DNA of 43,492 nt from Rhodospirillaceae bacterium. GTDB taxonomy: Bacteria; Pseudomonadota; Alphaproteobacteria; UBA828. Made by a program: the position numbers and the translations under genes. Below are positions 33,626 through 43,492 of this stretch, one piece after another (within the stretch, counting starts at the first letter, position 1; each line of letters begins with the position of its first letter). Location: contig PBDG01000053.1 in NCBI GenBank assembly GCA_002717225.1, positions 22,456-65,947 on the forward strand. Reading direction: 5' to 3'. A model generated the notes under the pieces. The model saw nothing but the letters and a program-made list of their open reading frames with translations. It did no database searches and was not told where the DNA came from.

Positions 33626-35848
33626 ATGAGCGCACCCCAAGACCCCAAGAATATTCGTTCCGTCGCCTTTTCTGATGCGTTGGGAGAACGTTATCTTGCA
33701 TACGCGCTCTCGACTATTACCTCGCGATCGCTTCCGGATGTGCGCGATGGCCTGAAGCCTGTTCAACGCCGCCTGCTCTTTGCTATGCGCGAGCTCAAGC
33801 TCGACCCGGACTCGGGATACAAGAAATGTGCCCGGGTAGTTGGTGATGTGATCGGCAAATATCACCCGCATGGTGATGTCGCGGTCTATGACGCCATGGT
33901 TCGTCTTGCGCAAAGCTTTGCGGTCCGCTGGCCGCTGGTGGAGGGGCATGGCAATTTCGGCAATATCGACGGCGATAATGCAGCGGCTATGCGCTACACC
34001 GAAGCGCGCCTGACCGATGTCGCCATGGCACTTCTTGAAGGCATCGCCGAGGATGCGGTCGAGTTTCGCGAGACCTATGACGGTGAAGAACAGGAGCCTG
34101 TTGTCTTGCCGGCGGCCTTTCCTAATCTTCTGGCCAATGGCGCAAACGGTATTGCTGTCGGTCTTGCCACCAGTATTCCACCGCACAATGTGGGCGAGCT
34201 TTGTACCGCGCTACAGCTGCTATTGAAGAATTCGCGATGCTCGGTAGCCGATCTTACTGCCTGTGTGCCGGGGCCGGATTTCCCAACCGGTGGCGTATTG
34301 GTCGAGGATCCGGAGGCCATCGCCGAAGCCTATGAAACTGGGCGCGGCGGATTCCGCATGCGCGCGCGCTGGGAGGTCGAGAAGACCGGACGTGGGCAAT
34401 ATCAGATTGTCATCACAGAAATTCCCTATCAGGTGCAGAAATCGCGCCTCATCGAGCGTATCGCTGAACTGCTGCAGGCGCGCAAACTGGCACTCCTCAA
34501 CGATGTGCGCGATGAATCAGCGGACGATGTACGTCTTATACTAGAGCCGAAAAATCGTAGCGTTGACCCTGACATATTAATGGAGACTATGTTCCGCCAA
34601 ACTGAGCTGGAGACCCGCATCTCGCTCAATATGAATATGCTCGATGCGAATGGCGTGCCGGGGGTAATGAACCTCAAGCAGGTGCTTCGCGCCTATCTTG
34701 ATCATCGTTTCGAGGTATTGCTAGGCCGTACAGCACATCGCTTGGAAAAAATTGCCCACCGGCTTGAAGTACTCGGCGGCTATCTCGTCGCCTATCTTAA
34801 TCTCGACGAAGTAATCCTCATCATTAGGGAGGAGGAAGAGCCTAAAGTTAAGTTGATAAAGCGCTTCAAGATCAAAGATGTGCAGGCTGAGGCCATTCTC
34901 AATATGCGCCTTAGGTCTTTGCGTAAGCTCGAGGAAGCGGAAATTCGCAGTGAGTTCGATGCGCTTATCAAGGAGCAGGCGGATCTAAAGAAGTTAGAGC
35001 GCAGCAAGGCGAGGCAGAAGACAGCTCTTTCAAAGCAAATTGCCGAGATGAAGACACGATTTGGTTCAGAGACTAGACTAGGCAAGCGGCGGACAGAAAT
35101 TAGTGCTCCCCCAGAGCCTCTGGAAATGCCGACCGATGCTCTGATTGAGCGTGAGCCGGTGACGGTGCTTTGCTCAGCCAAGGGCTGGATTCGAGCTGCC
35201 AAGGGCCAACTCGATTCGGGAGTCGCAGTCAAATATAAGGAAGGTGACCGTGAGCGTTTCCGATTCCATGCCGAGACAACCGACAAGCTGGTGCTATTCG
35301 CCACAAATGGTCGGTTCTACACCCTCTCTTGTGGCAAGCTGCCAAGTGGACGAGGTCTCGGCGAACCGGTACGCCTGATGATTGATCTTCCTAACGACCA
35401 GGATGTGGTGGCGCTCTTCGTCCACAAGCCTAAGCAGCGCCTGCTCGTAGCTTCGTCCGATGGTCGCGGTTTTGTAGTCGAGGAGGACGGCGTGCTAGCT
35501 GAAAAGCGCACCGGCAAGCAGGTGCTAAATCTGGGCAAGGAGGCCGAGGCTTGTGTCTGTGTTCCGGCCTTGGGAGACAGTATCGCTGTGGTCGGAGATA
35601 ACCGGAGGCTGCTATTGTTTCCGGCGTCGCAGGTTCCTGTTCTCGCGCGCGGCCGTGGTGTCATTCTACAACGCTACCGAGAGGGCGGCCTGGGCGACGC
35701 AAAGATGTTCTACAGGTCGGACGGATTTTCCTGGCGTACCGGTGCGGGCGTGCGTAATCAGGGAGCAGCGGCAGAATGGTACGGCAAACGTGGCCAAGCC
35801 GGCCGAGTAGTGCCGAAGGGCTTTCCCAAGGGTCTTAAGTTCGGCTAG
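33626..35848 (+). CDS. parC: DNA topoisomerase IV subunit A
   Basis: [74 protein letters not shown] and [15 protein letters not shown]. Preferred over gyrA because of overall length and C-terminal region. Confidence 0.94.
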   Translation: MSAPQDPKNIRSVAFSDALGERYLAYALSTITSRSLPDVRDGLKPVQRRLLFAMRELKLDPDSGYKKCARVVGDVIGKYHPHGDVAVYDAMVRLAQSFAVRWPLVEGHGNFGNIDGDNAAAMRYTEARLTDVAMALLEGIAEDAVEFRETYDGEEQEPVVLPAAFPNLLANGANGIAVGLATSIPPHNVGELCTALQLLLKNSRCSVADLTACVPGPDFPTGGVLVEDPEAIAEAYETGRGGFRMRARWEVEKTGRGQYQIVITEIPYQVQKSRLIERIAELLQARKLALLNDVRDESADDVRLILEPKNRSVDPDILMETMFRQTELETRISLNMNMLDANGVPGVMNLKQVLRAYLDHRFEVLLGRTAHRLEKIAHRLEVLGGYLVAYLNLDEVILIIREEEEPKVKLIKRFKIKDVQAEAILNMRLRSLRKLEEAEIRSEFDALIKEQADLKKLERSKARQKTALSKQIAEMKTRFGSETRLGKRRTEISAPPEPLEMPTDALIEREPVTVLCSAKGWIRAAKGQLDSGVAVKYKEGDRERFRFHAETTDKLVLFATNGRFYTLSCGKLPSGRGLGEPVRLMIDLPNDQDVVALFVHKPKQRLLVASSDGRGFVVEEDGVLAEKRTGKQVLNLGKEAEACVCVPALGDSIAVVGDNRRLLLFPASQVPVLARGRGVILQRYREGGLGDAKMFYRSDGFSWRTGAGVRNQGAAAEWYGKRGQAGRVVPKGFPKGLKFG

Positions 35849-35887
35849 GTTCTGGGGGATCGCAATCGAACGCCGAGCGAGGTTTCC

Positions 35888-36856
35888 ATGCATAAGGACG
35901 GCTCAGTAAATTCCATCCGTAACAATTGGTGCGAAGAAGAGGTCCGTGCCCTGTTCGATCTCCCGTTCAACGACGTGATTTACCAAGCGCAGACCATACA
36001 CCGCAAGAATTTCACTGCTAATCATGTTCAGATGTCGACGCTCCTTAGCATCAAGACCGGTGGCTGTCCGGAGGATTGTGCTTATTGTCCGCAAAGTGCT
36101 CGTCACGAGGCGACGGTCAAGGTGGGAAAGATGATGGAGGTCGATGCGGTCCTGGCTGAGGCACGTCGAGCCAAGGCAGCGGGCGCTACGCGCTACTGCA
36201 TGGGCGCGGCCTGGCGTGAGCCGAAAGAGCGCGACCTCGACGCGGTTTGTCTAATGGTTGAGGGGGTGCGCGATCTCGGCATGGAGAGTTGCGTCACCCT
36301 TGGCATGCTGACACCGGCTCAGGCACATCGCCTCGCCGCGGCTGGGCTAGACTATTACAACCACAATCTCGATACATCCGAGGAATTTTACGGGGAAATC
36401 ATCACTACGCGGAGCTATCAGGACCGCCTTGACACGCTGGAATTTGTCCGTGATGCCGGCATCAATGTTTGCTGCGGTGGTATCGTCGGCATGGGCGAGG
36501 GTCGTGCCCAGCGTTCAGAGTTGCTGCGCACCCTCGCCAATATGCCAGTTCATCCGGAGAGCGTGCCAATCAATAATCTGGTACAGGTCGAGGGTACGCC
36601 ATTGAATGGAACGGAGCCGCTCGATGCCCTTGAATTTGTCCGCGTTATCGCAGTTGCTCGCATACTCATGCCGCGCTCTATGGTGCGCCTCTCCGCCGGG
36701 CGCGAGCAAATGAGCGACGAAACCCAGGCGCTCTGCTTTTTAGCTGGCGCCAATTCGATCTTCCTTGGAGATAAATTGCTCACTACTGGAAACCCGCTTC
36801 CCGACAGTGACGTGGCACTTTTTGACAAGCTTGGTGTAGAGGCGATGCCTATCTAG
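35888..36856 (+). CDS. bioB: Biotin synthase
   Basis: Radical-SAM motif [44 protein letters not shown]. Confidence 0.97.
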   Translation: MHKDGSVNSIRNNWCEEEVRALFDLPFNDVIYQAQTIHRKNFTANHVQMSTLLSIKTGGCPEDCAYCPQSARHEATVKVGKMMEVDAVLAEARRAKAAGATRYCMGAAWREPKERDLDAVCLMVEGVRDLGMESCVTLGMLTPAQAHRLAAAGLDYYNHNLDTSEEFYGEIITTRSYQDRLDTLEFVRDAGINVCCGGIVGMGEGRAQRSELLRTLANMPVHPESVPINNLVQVEGTPLNGTEPLDALEFVRVIAVARILMPRSMVRLSAGREQMSDETQALCFLAGANSIFLGDKLLTTGNPLPDSDVALFDKLGVEAMPI

Positions 36857-36931
36857 GAGTTTTTGTTCGACGCAAGCATGCATTTCCAGGCTAGTCCGTC
36901 TGGTTGTGACGTTTTTTAACCGAAAACAATT

Positions 36932-36944
36932 CCTGGTAGCCAGG
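36932..36944. repeat. Short perfect hairpin CCTGG-TAG-CCAGG downstream of bioB
   Basis: 5-bp stem with 3-nt loop in the bioB/bpt convergent intergenic region. No adjacent T-tract, so not called a terminator. Confidence 0.35.
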
Positions 36945-37251
36945 TGACGAGACCATGGAAAGAAACGATGGAAGCGAGAGCGCTCGACTGGATCAGCACA
37001 ACGTCTATTAGACCGTGGCATATATGACGATGGTGATCTCTTGTGGCGTGATGCTAAGCAAACAAATCATTAAGAAACCAAAGGATGGAGTGAGTAACGA
37101 TATCTGCAGATTGACCGCCATAGTCGCGCAGAGCCTTCGAGGAAAGTATCGCGTTTGATGAACCTATTCTTGTTGCTGTATCTCCTGTTGAAAGACCGGC
37201 GTTTTGTTCCCGCTCTCATTCCTTATCGTTACTAGTGTCTGATTGGCTGCG

Positions 37252-38019
37252 CTAACCCATAGGACTCCAGACGCCGCGATCAAGCTTCTCCAATGGGCGG
37301 AATCGCGCTTTATAAGACATTTTGGCGCAATTGCTGATCCAATAGCCGAGATAGAGATAATCCTTGGCTTCCATGCAGCAGGTCTTAGCCAACCAAATGA
37401 TCATGTAGCTACCGAGACTGCGCTTGGCCAGTGTGGGGTCGAAAAAAGTGTAGATAGCAGAGAGTGCGTGCGTCAATTCGTCATAAAGGCAAACAGCTGC
37501 CAGTTCGCCACCGGGCAAGCGAAACTCGGCGAGGCAAGTAGAAATTGAGCTTTCCTCGATCAGGCCGCGATATTCCGCATAGCTCATATTTGCCATTTCG
37601 CCGCCGCTGTGCCGTTCGATTTGATAGCGGCGAAATAAGTCGTAATGCTCGTCGAGTGCTCTCGACGGTAATATATTCACGATTAGATCAAGATTGACTC
37701 GTGCCACACGGCGCAAGGATTTTCCCGGATTGAATGTTGCGATCGGTAGGCGGACTGGAATGCAGGCACAACAATTGGGGCAGGCATGGCGATAGGCCAC
37801 ACTTCCGCTGCGCCGGTAGCCGGCGCGGATCATGCGTTCATATTCGACCTCCGCACGGTCTTCTGACAAGTCCGCAACAATCTTGCGCTCTAAGTTGCCC
37901 GGCAAATATGGGCAGGGCAGTACGCGCGTGGTGAACAGAAAATCGAGGCGGTCTGCGGCAAGACTTTGATATCTAGCTTTCTCGCCGCTGTCGCAGCGGA
38001 CCGTCTTTGAATAGGTCAT
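37252..38019 (-). CDS. bpt: Aspartate/glutamate leucyltransferase (arginyltransferase family)
   Basis: YRRSGSVAYRHACPNCCACIPVRLPIATF, YLYLGYWISNCAKMSYKARFRPLEKL. Confidence 0.93.
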   Translation of the reverse strand: MTYSKTVRCDSGEKARYQSLAADRLDFLFTTRVLPCPYLPGNLERKIVADLSEDRAEVEYERMIRAGYRRSGSVAYRHACPNCCACIPVRLPIATFNPGKSLRRVARVNLDLIVNILPSRALDEHYDLFRRYQIERHSGGEMANMSYAEYRGLIEESSISTCLAEFRLPGGELAAVCLYDELTHALSAIYTFFDPTLAKRSLGSYMIIWLAKTCCMEAKDYLYLGYWISNCAKMSYKARFRPLEKLDRGVWSPMG

Positions 38020-38046
38020 GGTGTCGATTATACCCCGCTTAGCTAC

Positions 38047-39927
38047 TCACCAAAGTCCATAATACCAAGGAGCGAAGAGTGAAAATCCGACCCATAACAG
38101 CAATATCAGGGGGCTGCCCGCGCGAAGAAAATCGGCAAATCGGTAACGCCCGGGATTCATCACGAGAAGATTGGTAACGTAGCCGATCGGTGAAGCAAAG
38201 GAACAGTTCGCCGCGAGGATCACCGCGATGATGAAGATCATCGGGTCAATGTTGAGGCCGGTGGCAATATTAATACCAATTGGTGTGAACAGAACAGCGC
38301 ATGCGTTGTTGCTGAGCACATTGGTGAATATTGCCACAAGCAGAAAAAATCCTGAAAGCATCACTACTGTTCCGGTGCCATCGAGTGCTTCCAACAGACC
38401 ACTAGCGATATAGCTGCCGCCACCTGTGGCACTGAGTGCGGCATTCAGAGCAAGCGCCGCGCCGCTGACCAGAATGATCTGGCGGTCTATTGCACGCGCC
38501 GCCTGTCGCACGTTCAGGGTACCCGAAATGACCATCAATGCTGCACCGGCGACGGCGGTAGCGACAATCGGCAGTACTCCGGTAGCGGCGACAGCTATGA
38601 CGGCAAGGAATATCAAGCTGGCGCGCCGGGCGTGATCGTATGATGGCAGCTCACTTTGCGACCATTGCATAAGCACCACGTCTCGGTTGGCACGGAGACT
38701 TCGAACGTTACGACTGTGACCCGATATCAACAACACATCACCGGCCTGAAGACGCACCTCGTGCATATGCGCGCGTGTCATACGCGCCCGGCGCTGGACA
38801 CCGAGAACGTGAACTCCATCGGTTGCGGGAAAGGCACTTTGCTCGATCGGCAGGCCGAGCAGGCGTGAGCCGGGTGAAACCATGACTTCAGCTACAACAT
38901 AATCGCTACTCTTCGCCCCCGCAGTTGTACCATTGCCCGAGGCGTCGTTGCCCGCTGAAGTTTCATCGTCCATGAAAGTGGCGTTGGGCCGGATTTGCAG
39001 ACCACTTCCGCGCGAGACGGCTTTCACCAGGGCCTTCCGCGTCGCTGCGACGATCACCACGTCGCCCGCTTGGAGCGCTATATCCTCGAATGGCGCTTGG
39101 CTGTGCTTCGTACCTCGTTGCACCATGAGGACCGTCATTTCACGTAGCGCCGGAAACATGCCACCCACCGCCTCTAGTCCAATCAACGCTGAGCTTGGTT
39201 CAATTGTAAACTGGGCAATGAATTGCTTGCCGCTGCGGGTGATAGGTTCATCATCAACGGAAGCGCGGCGTGGCATTAGGCTGGGAGCGATGAAGAGCAC
39301 ATAAAGAAAGCCCAAACCCGCCAGAACCGCGCCGGGCACGATGAAATCGAAGAAGCCGAGCGGTACCATGCCGAACTCAGCTGCTGTTCCAGCTACCAAC
39401 AGGTTGGTACTAGAGCCGATCAACGTCATCATGCCGCCGAGAATTGTGCAATAGCTGAGGGGCATCATAATCCGGCTCATGGTGTGTCCGAGACGGTCTG
39501 CTAGCGACGCGAGCACCGGAATGAACATGACCACCACAGGTGTGTTGTTTAGTGCTGCGCTGATGCCAAGGGCGGCGAATAAGCTTAGGGCTATGGCCGG
39601 CGCCGGCCGGCCACGCGCAGCACGATAAATGGTTTGGCTGATCACCTCAAGGGCTCCCGCGCGTACCATGCCCTGGCCCACTATTAAGAGTGCTACGACA
39701 GTAATTATTGCGGGATTGCCGAAACCCTTTAGAAGGGCTACAGCGTCAAGCAAATTGCTGCCCTCCGCATTAGTGAGCGGTGCGACATGAAACAGAACTA
39801 AAAGCGCGGCTACAAGGCCGACTGAAGTCAATTCAAGGGGAACGCGAGGATGTGCATAGGCGGCAATGGCGAGCCCGGCGAATGCCAAGGTGAAGCACAT
39901 CAGCAGGAAGGGATCCACAGCAATCAT
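38047..39927 (-). CDS. SLC13-family permease with two TrkA-C (RCK_C)-like domains
   Basis: Multi-TM; NNTPVVVMFIPVLASLADRLG, GSSTNLLVAGTAAEFGM, NCSFASPIGYVTNLLVMNPGRYRFADFLRAGSPL; central cytosolic RCK_C-like segments (ALQAGDVVIVAATRKAL; RLQAGDVLLISGHSRNV). Start set to MIAVDPF at 39927. Confidence 0.9.
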   Translation of the reverse strand: MIAVDPFLLMCFTLAFAGLAIAAYAHPRVPLELTSVGLVAALLVLFHVAPLTNAEGSNLLDAVALLKGFGNPAIITVVALLIVGQGMVRAGALEVISQTIYRAARGRPAPAIALSLFAALGISAALNNTPVVVMFIPVLASLADRLGHTMSRIMMPLSYCTILGGMMTLIGSSTNLLVAGTAAEFGMVPLGFFDFIVPGAVLAGLGFLYVLFIAPSLMPRRASVDDEPITRSGKQFIAQFTIEPSSALIGLEAVGGMFPALREMTVLMVQRGTKHSQAPFEDIALQAGDVVIVAATRKALVKAVSRGSGLQIRPNATFMDDETSAGNDASGNGTTAGAKSSDYVVAEVMVSPGSRLLGLPIEQSAFPATDGVHVLGVQRRARMTRAHMHEVRLQAGDVLLISGHSRNVRSLRANRDVVLMQWSQSELPSYDHARRASLIFLAVIAVAATGVLPIVATAVAGAALMVISGTLNVRQAARAIDRQIILVSGAALALNAALSATGGGSYIASGLLEALDGTGTVVMLSGFFLLVAIFTNVLSNNACAVLFTPIGINIATGLNIDPMIFIIAVILAANCSFASPIGYVTNLLVMNPGRYRFADFLRAGSPLILLLWVGFSLFAPWYYGLW

Positions 39928-39928
39928 A

Positions 39929-40126
39929 TCACACCACCATGAAAGACGGCCGCACTTTGTCGTCAAGTACTGGCAACGAGCCCCTCAGCCACAGATAGCT
40001 TCCCGCGAGCACGATAACGGAGATTAGGATCGGTGCGCTGAGACCGACAACCGGCCGCCACCAGTGAAAGCGCCGCCGCCCCGTCCTTGATCCGTAATGA
40101 GTTCGGCGTTTGCGCTTTCTTGTCAT
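39929..40126 (-). CDS. 65-aa basic, single-TM ORF; possible N-terminal remnant of a penicillin-acylase family protein
   Basis: Starts 1 nt after the CoA-transferase stop (TAA-C-ATG) and stops 1 nt before the permease ATG. Basic N-terminus, one hydrophobic helix, then YLWLRGSLPVLDDKV. Confidence 0.5.
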   Translation of the reverse strand: MTRKRKRRTHYGSRTGRRRFHWWRPVVGLSAPILISVIVLAGSYLWLRGSLPVLDDKVRPSFMVV

Positions 40127-40127
40127 G

Positions 40128-41279
40128 TTAGTCTTTCAAATTAGCCAATATTTGGTCGCGGTGCTGATCAAGCTCGGGCGCCGGCGCGCGGGTCGTTGGA
40201 TCGTCGAAGGCCGAAAGTTTGATCGGATTACCCGCCATGTTGAGCGCCCCGGCCTGTGGGTCGTCTGTCTTGATCACCATATTGCGTGCCGCGATCTGTG
40301 GATCGTTCAACACCTGCTCAATATTGTTGATTGGTGCTGACGGCACGCCGGCCTCGGCCAATACTTTCAGCCAATGAGAGGTCGACCGATGTTTCAGACG
40401 GGCTTCTATCTCCGCTCTCAACTCCTCCACATGTTCTCCACGAGCGGAATTGTTCGCGAAGCGAGACTCGCTGGCAAGCTCAGGGCAGGTGAGCGCTTTA
40501 CAGAGCGTTACGAACAGCGTGTCGTTTCCGGCCGCAATGATGACATGGCCGTCTGCCGTCTCGTAGCTTTGGAAGGGCACTATTGTTGGGTGGCGCGCAC
40601 CCAGTGGTCCTGGCACCTCGCCGGTAGCAAAATAGCGCGCTAGCGCGTTTTCCAAAATGGCGAGTTGGCAATCGAGCATGGCGACATCGATCTTCATGCC
40701 CTCGCCGCTAGCGTGGCGGTGATGGAGTGCGCTGGAAACACCGATCGCGGTGAAAAGGCCGGCGGTGATATCGCCGATCGAGGTACCAACCCTTGTTGGC
40801 GGTCCATCGGGGTGGCCGGTGAGGCTCATCACCCCACCGAGGCCTTGGACCACCATGTCGTATGCCGGACGCTCGGCATAGGGTCCTGTATGACCGAACC
40901 CGGAACAGGCGGCGTAGATCAACTTGGGATAGCGCAGATGCAGGTTTTCCCAACCATAACCGAGTCGCTCCATAGTACCGCCGCGGTAATTCTCCACTAG
41001 CACGTCTGCGTTTTCCAGAAGTGCCTCAAAGGTGGTGCGATCGGCTCCGTCTTTAAGGTTGAGAGCGAGGCTCTCCTTACCCCGATTGATCGACATGTAA
41101 TAAGCCGATTTACCCTCGATGAAAGGGCCGAAGGCACGCGAGTCGTCACCGGTTTCAGGCACCTCTATTTTGACCACCCGGGCGCCGAGGTCAGCTAGTA
41201 CCATTGTACAATAGGGCCCCGCGAGAACCCGCGTGAGATCGATAACCGTTATGTCGTTAAGGGGGCCGCAAACCGTCAT
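40128..41279 (-). CDS. CaiB/BaiF family (class III) CoA-transferase
   Basis: VIDLTRVLAGPYCTMVLADLGARVVKIE, NRGKESLALNLKD, VLVENYRGGTMERLG, GHTGPYAERPAYDMVVQGLGG. Confidence 0.94.
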   Translation of the reverse strand: MTVCGPLNDITVIDLTRVLAGPYCTMVLADLGARVVKIEVPETGDDSRAFGPFIEGKSAYYMSINRGKESLALNLKDGADRTTFEALLENADVLVENYRGGTMERLGYGWENLHLRYPKLIYAACSGFGHTGPYAERPAYDMVVQGLGGVMSLTGHPDGPPTRVGTSIGDITAGLFTAIGVSSALHHRHASGEGMKIDVAMLDCQLAILENALARYFATGEVPGPLGARHPTIVPFQSYETADGHVIIAAGNDTLFVTLCKALTCPELASESRFANNSARGEHVEELRAEIEARLKHRSTSHWLKVLAEAGVPSAPINNIEQVLNDPQIAARNMVIKTDDPQAGALNMAGNPIKLSAFDDPTTRAPAPELDQHRDQILANLKD

Positions 41280-41900
41280 GTTTTTTCGTCCTTAGCGTTT
41301 TGGAATTACTAGTCCGAAATGATACACGCTATTCATTGCAAAGGAACTTAAGGGATTTACTAAAATGGCAAGTTCGAATTTACTGATGGCGTGATCTTTC
41401 CAGACCTTCCGGGGTTTGTTGTTGGCGATTGGCTGTGAGGCGTGGTGGATTGTTAACCTACGACTTATCCTAGGGTCCTGCGCATGCTCGTTATCGCGTT
41501 CGATCTTTTGGAGGGAGAGTGGATAGGCTCATATCCTGGCATGTTGATCGTTAGTAACAAAGGCCTGATGGCACGCGTCATGATTCTTCTCGCAGAGTTC
41601 AACAACATCGTTCCGGTTCTAGAGGCGAGCAGCATGCAAGCCATTATTGATCAGGTCTGCTGAGAGTTAGATTTCAATGATCTAGAGAAAGCGGCAGTCT
41701 TTTCAATAGAAAGTATATGTTGTGAGGGCTAGGCTATCATACAAAACCTAGTTGCACCTCACACTGCACGGCGCATGCTCTAAAGATGGCGACAAAGAAG
41801 TAGGAAGACGGTGTCGGCTGATCAAACACCCCTCCACTGGACACACACCGTCGCTCATCACAGATAATCAGAACGAAGCTACAATTACCGAGCTTAACTG

Positions 41901-43013
<1,113 letters not shown>

Positions 43014-43350
43014 TCAGACCTCTTAATTTCCATTCCACACCGGCAGCGTTGATGTTGTAGAGGAAATATCTAAAGCCTGCTGATCCAACGCAGGCCCAAC
43101 GACCGCGGAAATCAAAACAATGATTCGCTTGACCTCTATCACACAAGATTCACCATTTTTAATGTCTGCGCCATGACTAATCGCGCGCGGGTTGTTTAGA
43201 ATTATTGCGCTATGTAAATAATGTGGCGGATATTTCTGCGCTTCTCTGATCGCCAAGCAGGTTGATACCTGTTAGTCACGCTTAGAGAAACCTGCCACAC
43301 TTGCTGGCTAGCCCTTTCGTCATGCTGGGCAGGACAGTAAAGTGCTCGGC

Positions 43351-43492
43351 ATGAATTTCAAATTAAGCTCGGAACAGACCGCCTTTCGTAATATGGCACG
43401 CGAATTTGCTGCCAACGAGTTCGCGCCACACGCTGCCGAGTGGGACCGCAATAAGATTTTCCCGGTCGAAACTTTGCGCATGGCAGGGGAAC
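43351..43492 (+). CDS. Acyl-CoA dehydrogenase, N-terminal fragment (runs off window)
   Basis: MNFKLSSEQTAFRNMAREFAANEFAPHAAEWDRNKIFPVETLRMAGE, open to the window end; typical acyl-CoA dehydrogenase N-terminal domain. Not in the supplied ORF track. Confidence 0.88.
   Translation, partial: MNFKLSSEQTAFRNMAREFAANEFAPHAAEWDRNKIFPVETLRMAGE

Noticed and set aside
33554-34186. 210-aa minus-strand ORF antisense to the parC start
   Set aside because: Opposite the most conserved part of parC; no family motifs.
37024-37158. 44-aa ORF (MTMVISCGVMLSKQIIKKPKDG...) downstream of bioB
   Set aside because: Very short, no ribosome-binding site seen, no family recognised.
43023-43256. 77-aa minus-strand ORF between hemB and the acyl-CoA dehydrogenase
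   Set aside because: No recognisable family, lies in an AT-richer divergent promoter region; insufficient support.

Overview
The window reads as a conserved housekeeping region of an alphaproteobacterial chromosome, resembling Rhodospirillales-type gene order (taxonomy is inference). On the minus strand, in transcription order: ffh-rpsP-rimM-trmD-rplS-leuC-leuD-leuB-asd-TPR protein-sdhC-sdhD-sdhA-sdhB-mdh-sucC-sucD-lpdA, converging on a 5'-truncated xerC at the left edge. On the plus strand: dapF-mtaB-ftsY, then a yej-type oligopeptide ABC transporter with two tandem substrate-binding proteins. Next come dapD-dapE and a HAD 5'-nucleotidase (minus), parC and bioB (plus), then CoA-transferase/small ORF/SLC13 permease/bpt and hemB (minus). 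The start of an acyl-CoA dehydrogenase lies at the right edge. I see no mobile element, CRISPR array, rRNA or tRNA, and no convincing new multi-gene system. Best leads: (1) sucA/sucB are missing between sucD and lpdA, where they usually sit; (2) a 65-aa membrane ORF between a CoA-transferase and an SLC13 permease resembles the N-terminus of a penicillin-acylase family protein, so it is a gene remnant or a microprotein; (3) that CoA-transferase/permease cassette itself; (4) three consecutive perfect hairpins in the short leader upstream of sdhC; (5) a 59-aa ORF in a 621-bp intergenic gap, just below the supplied ORF cutoff. All assignments come from reading motifs; no database search was run.
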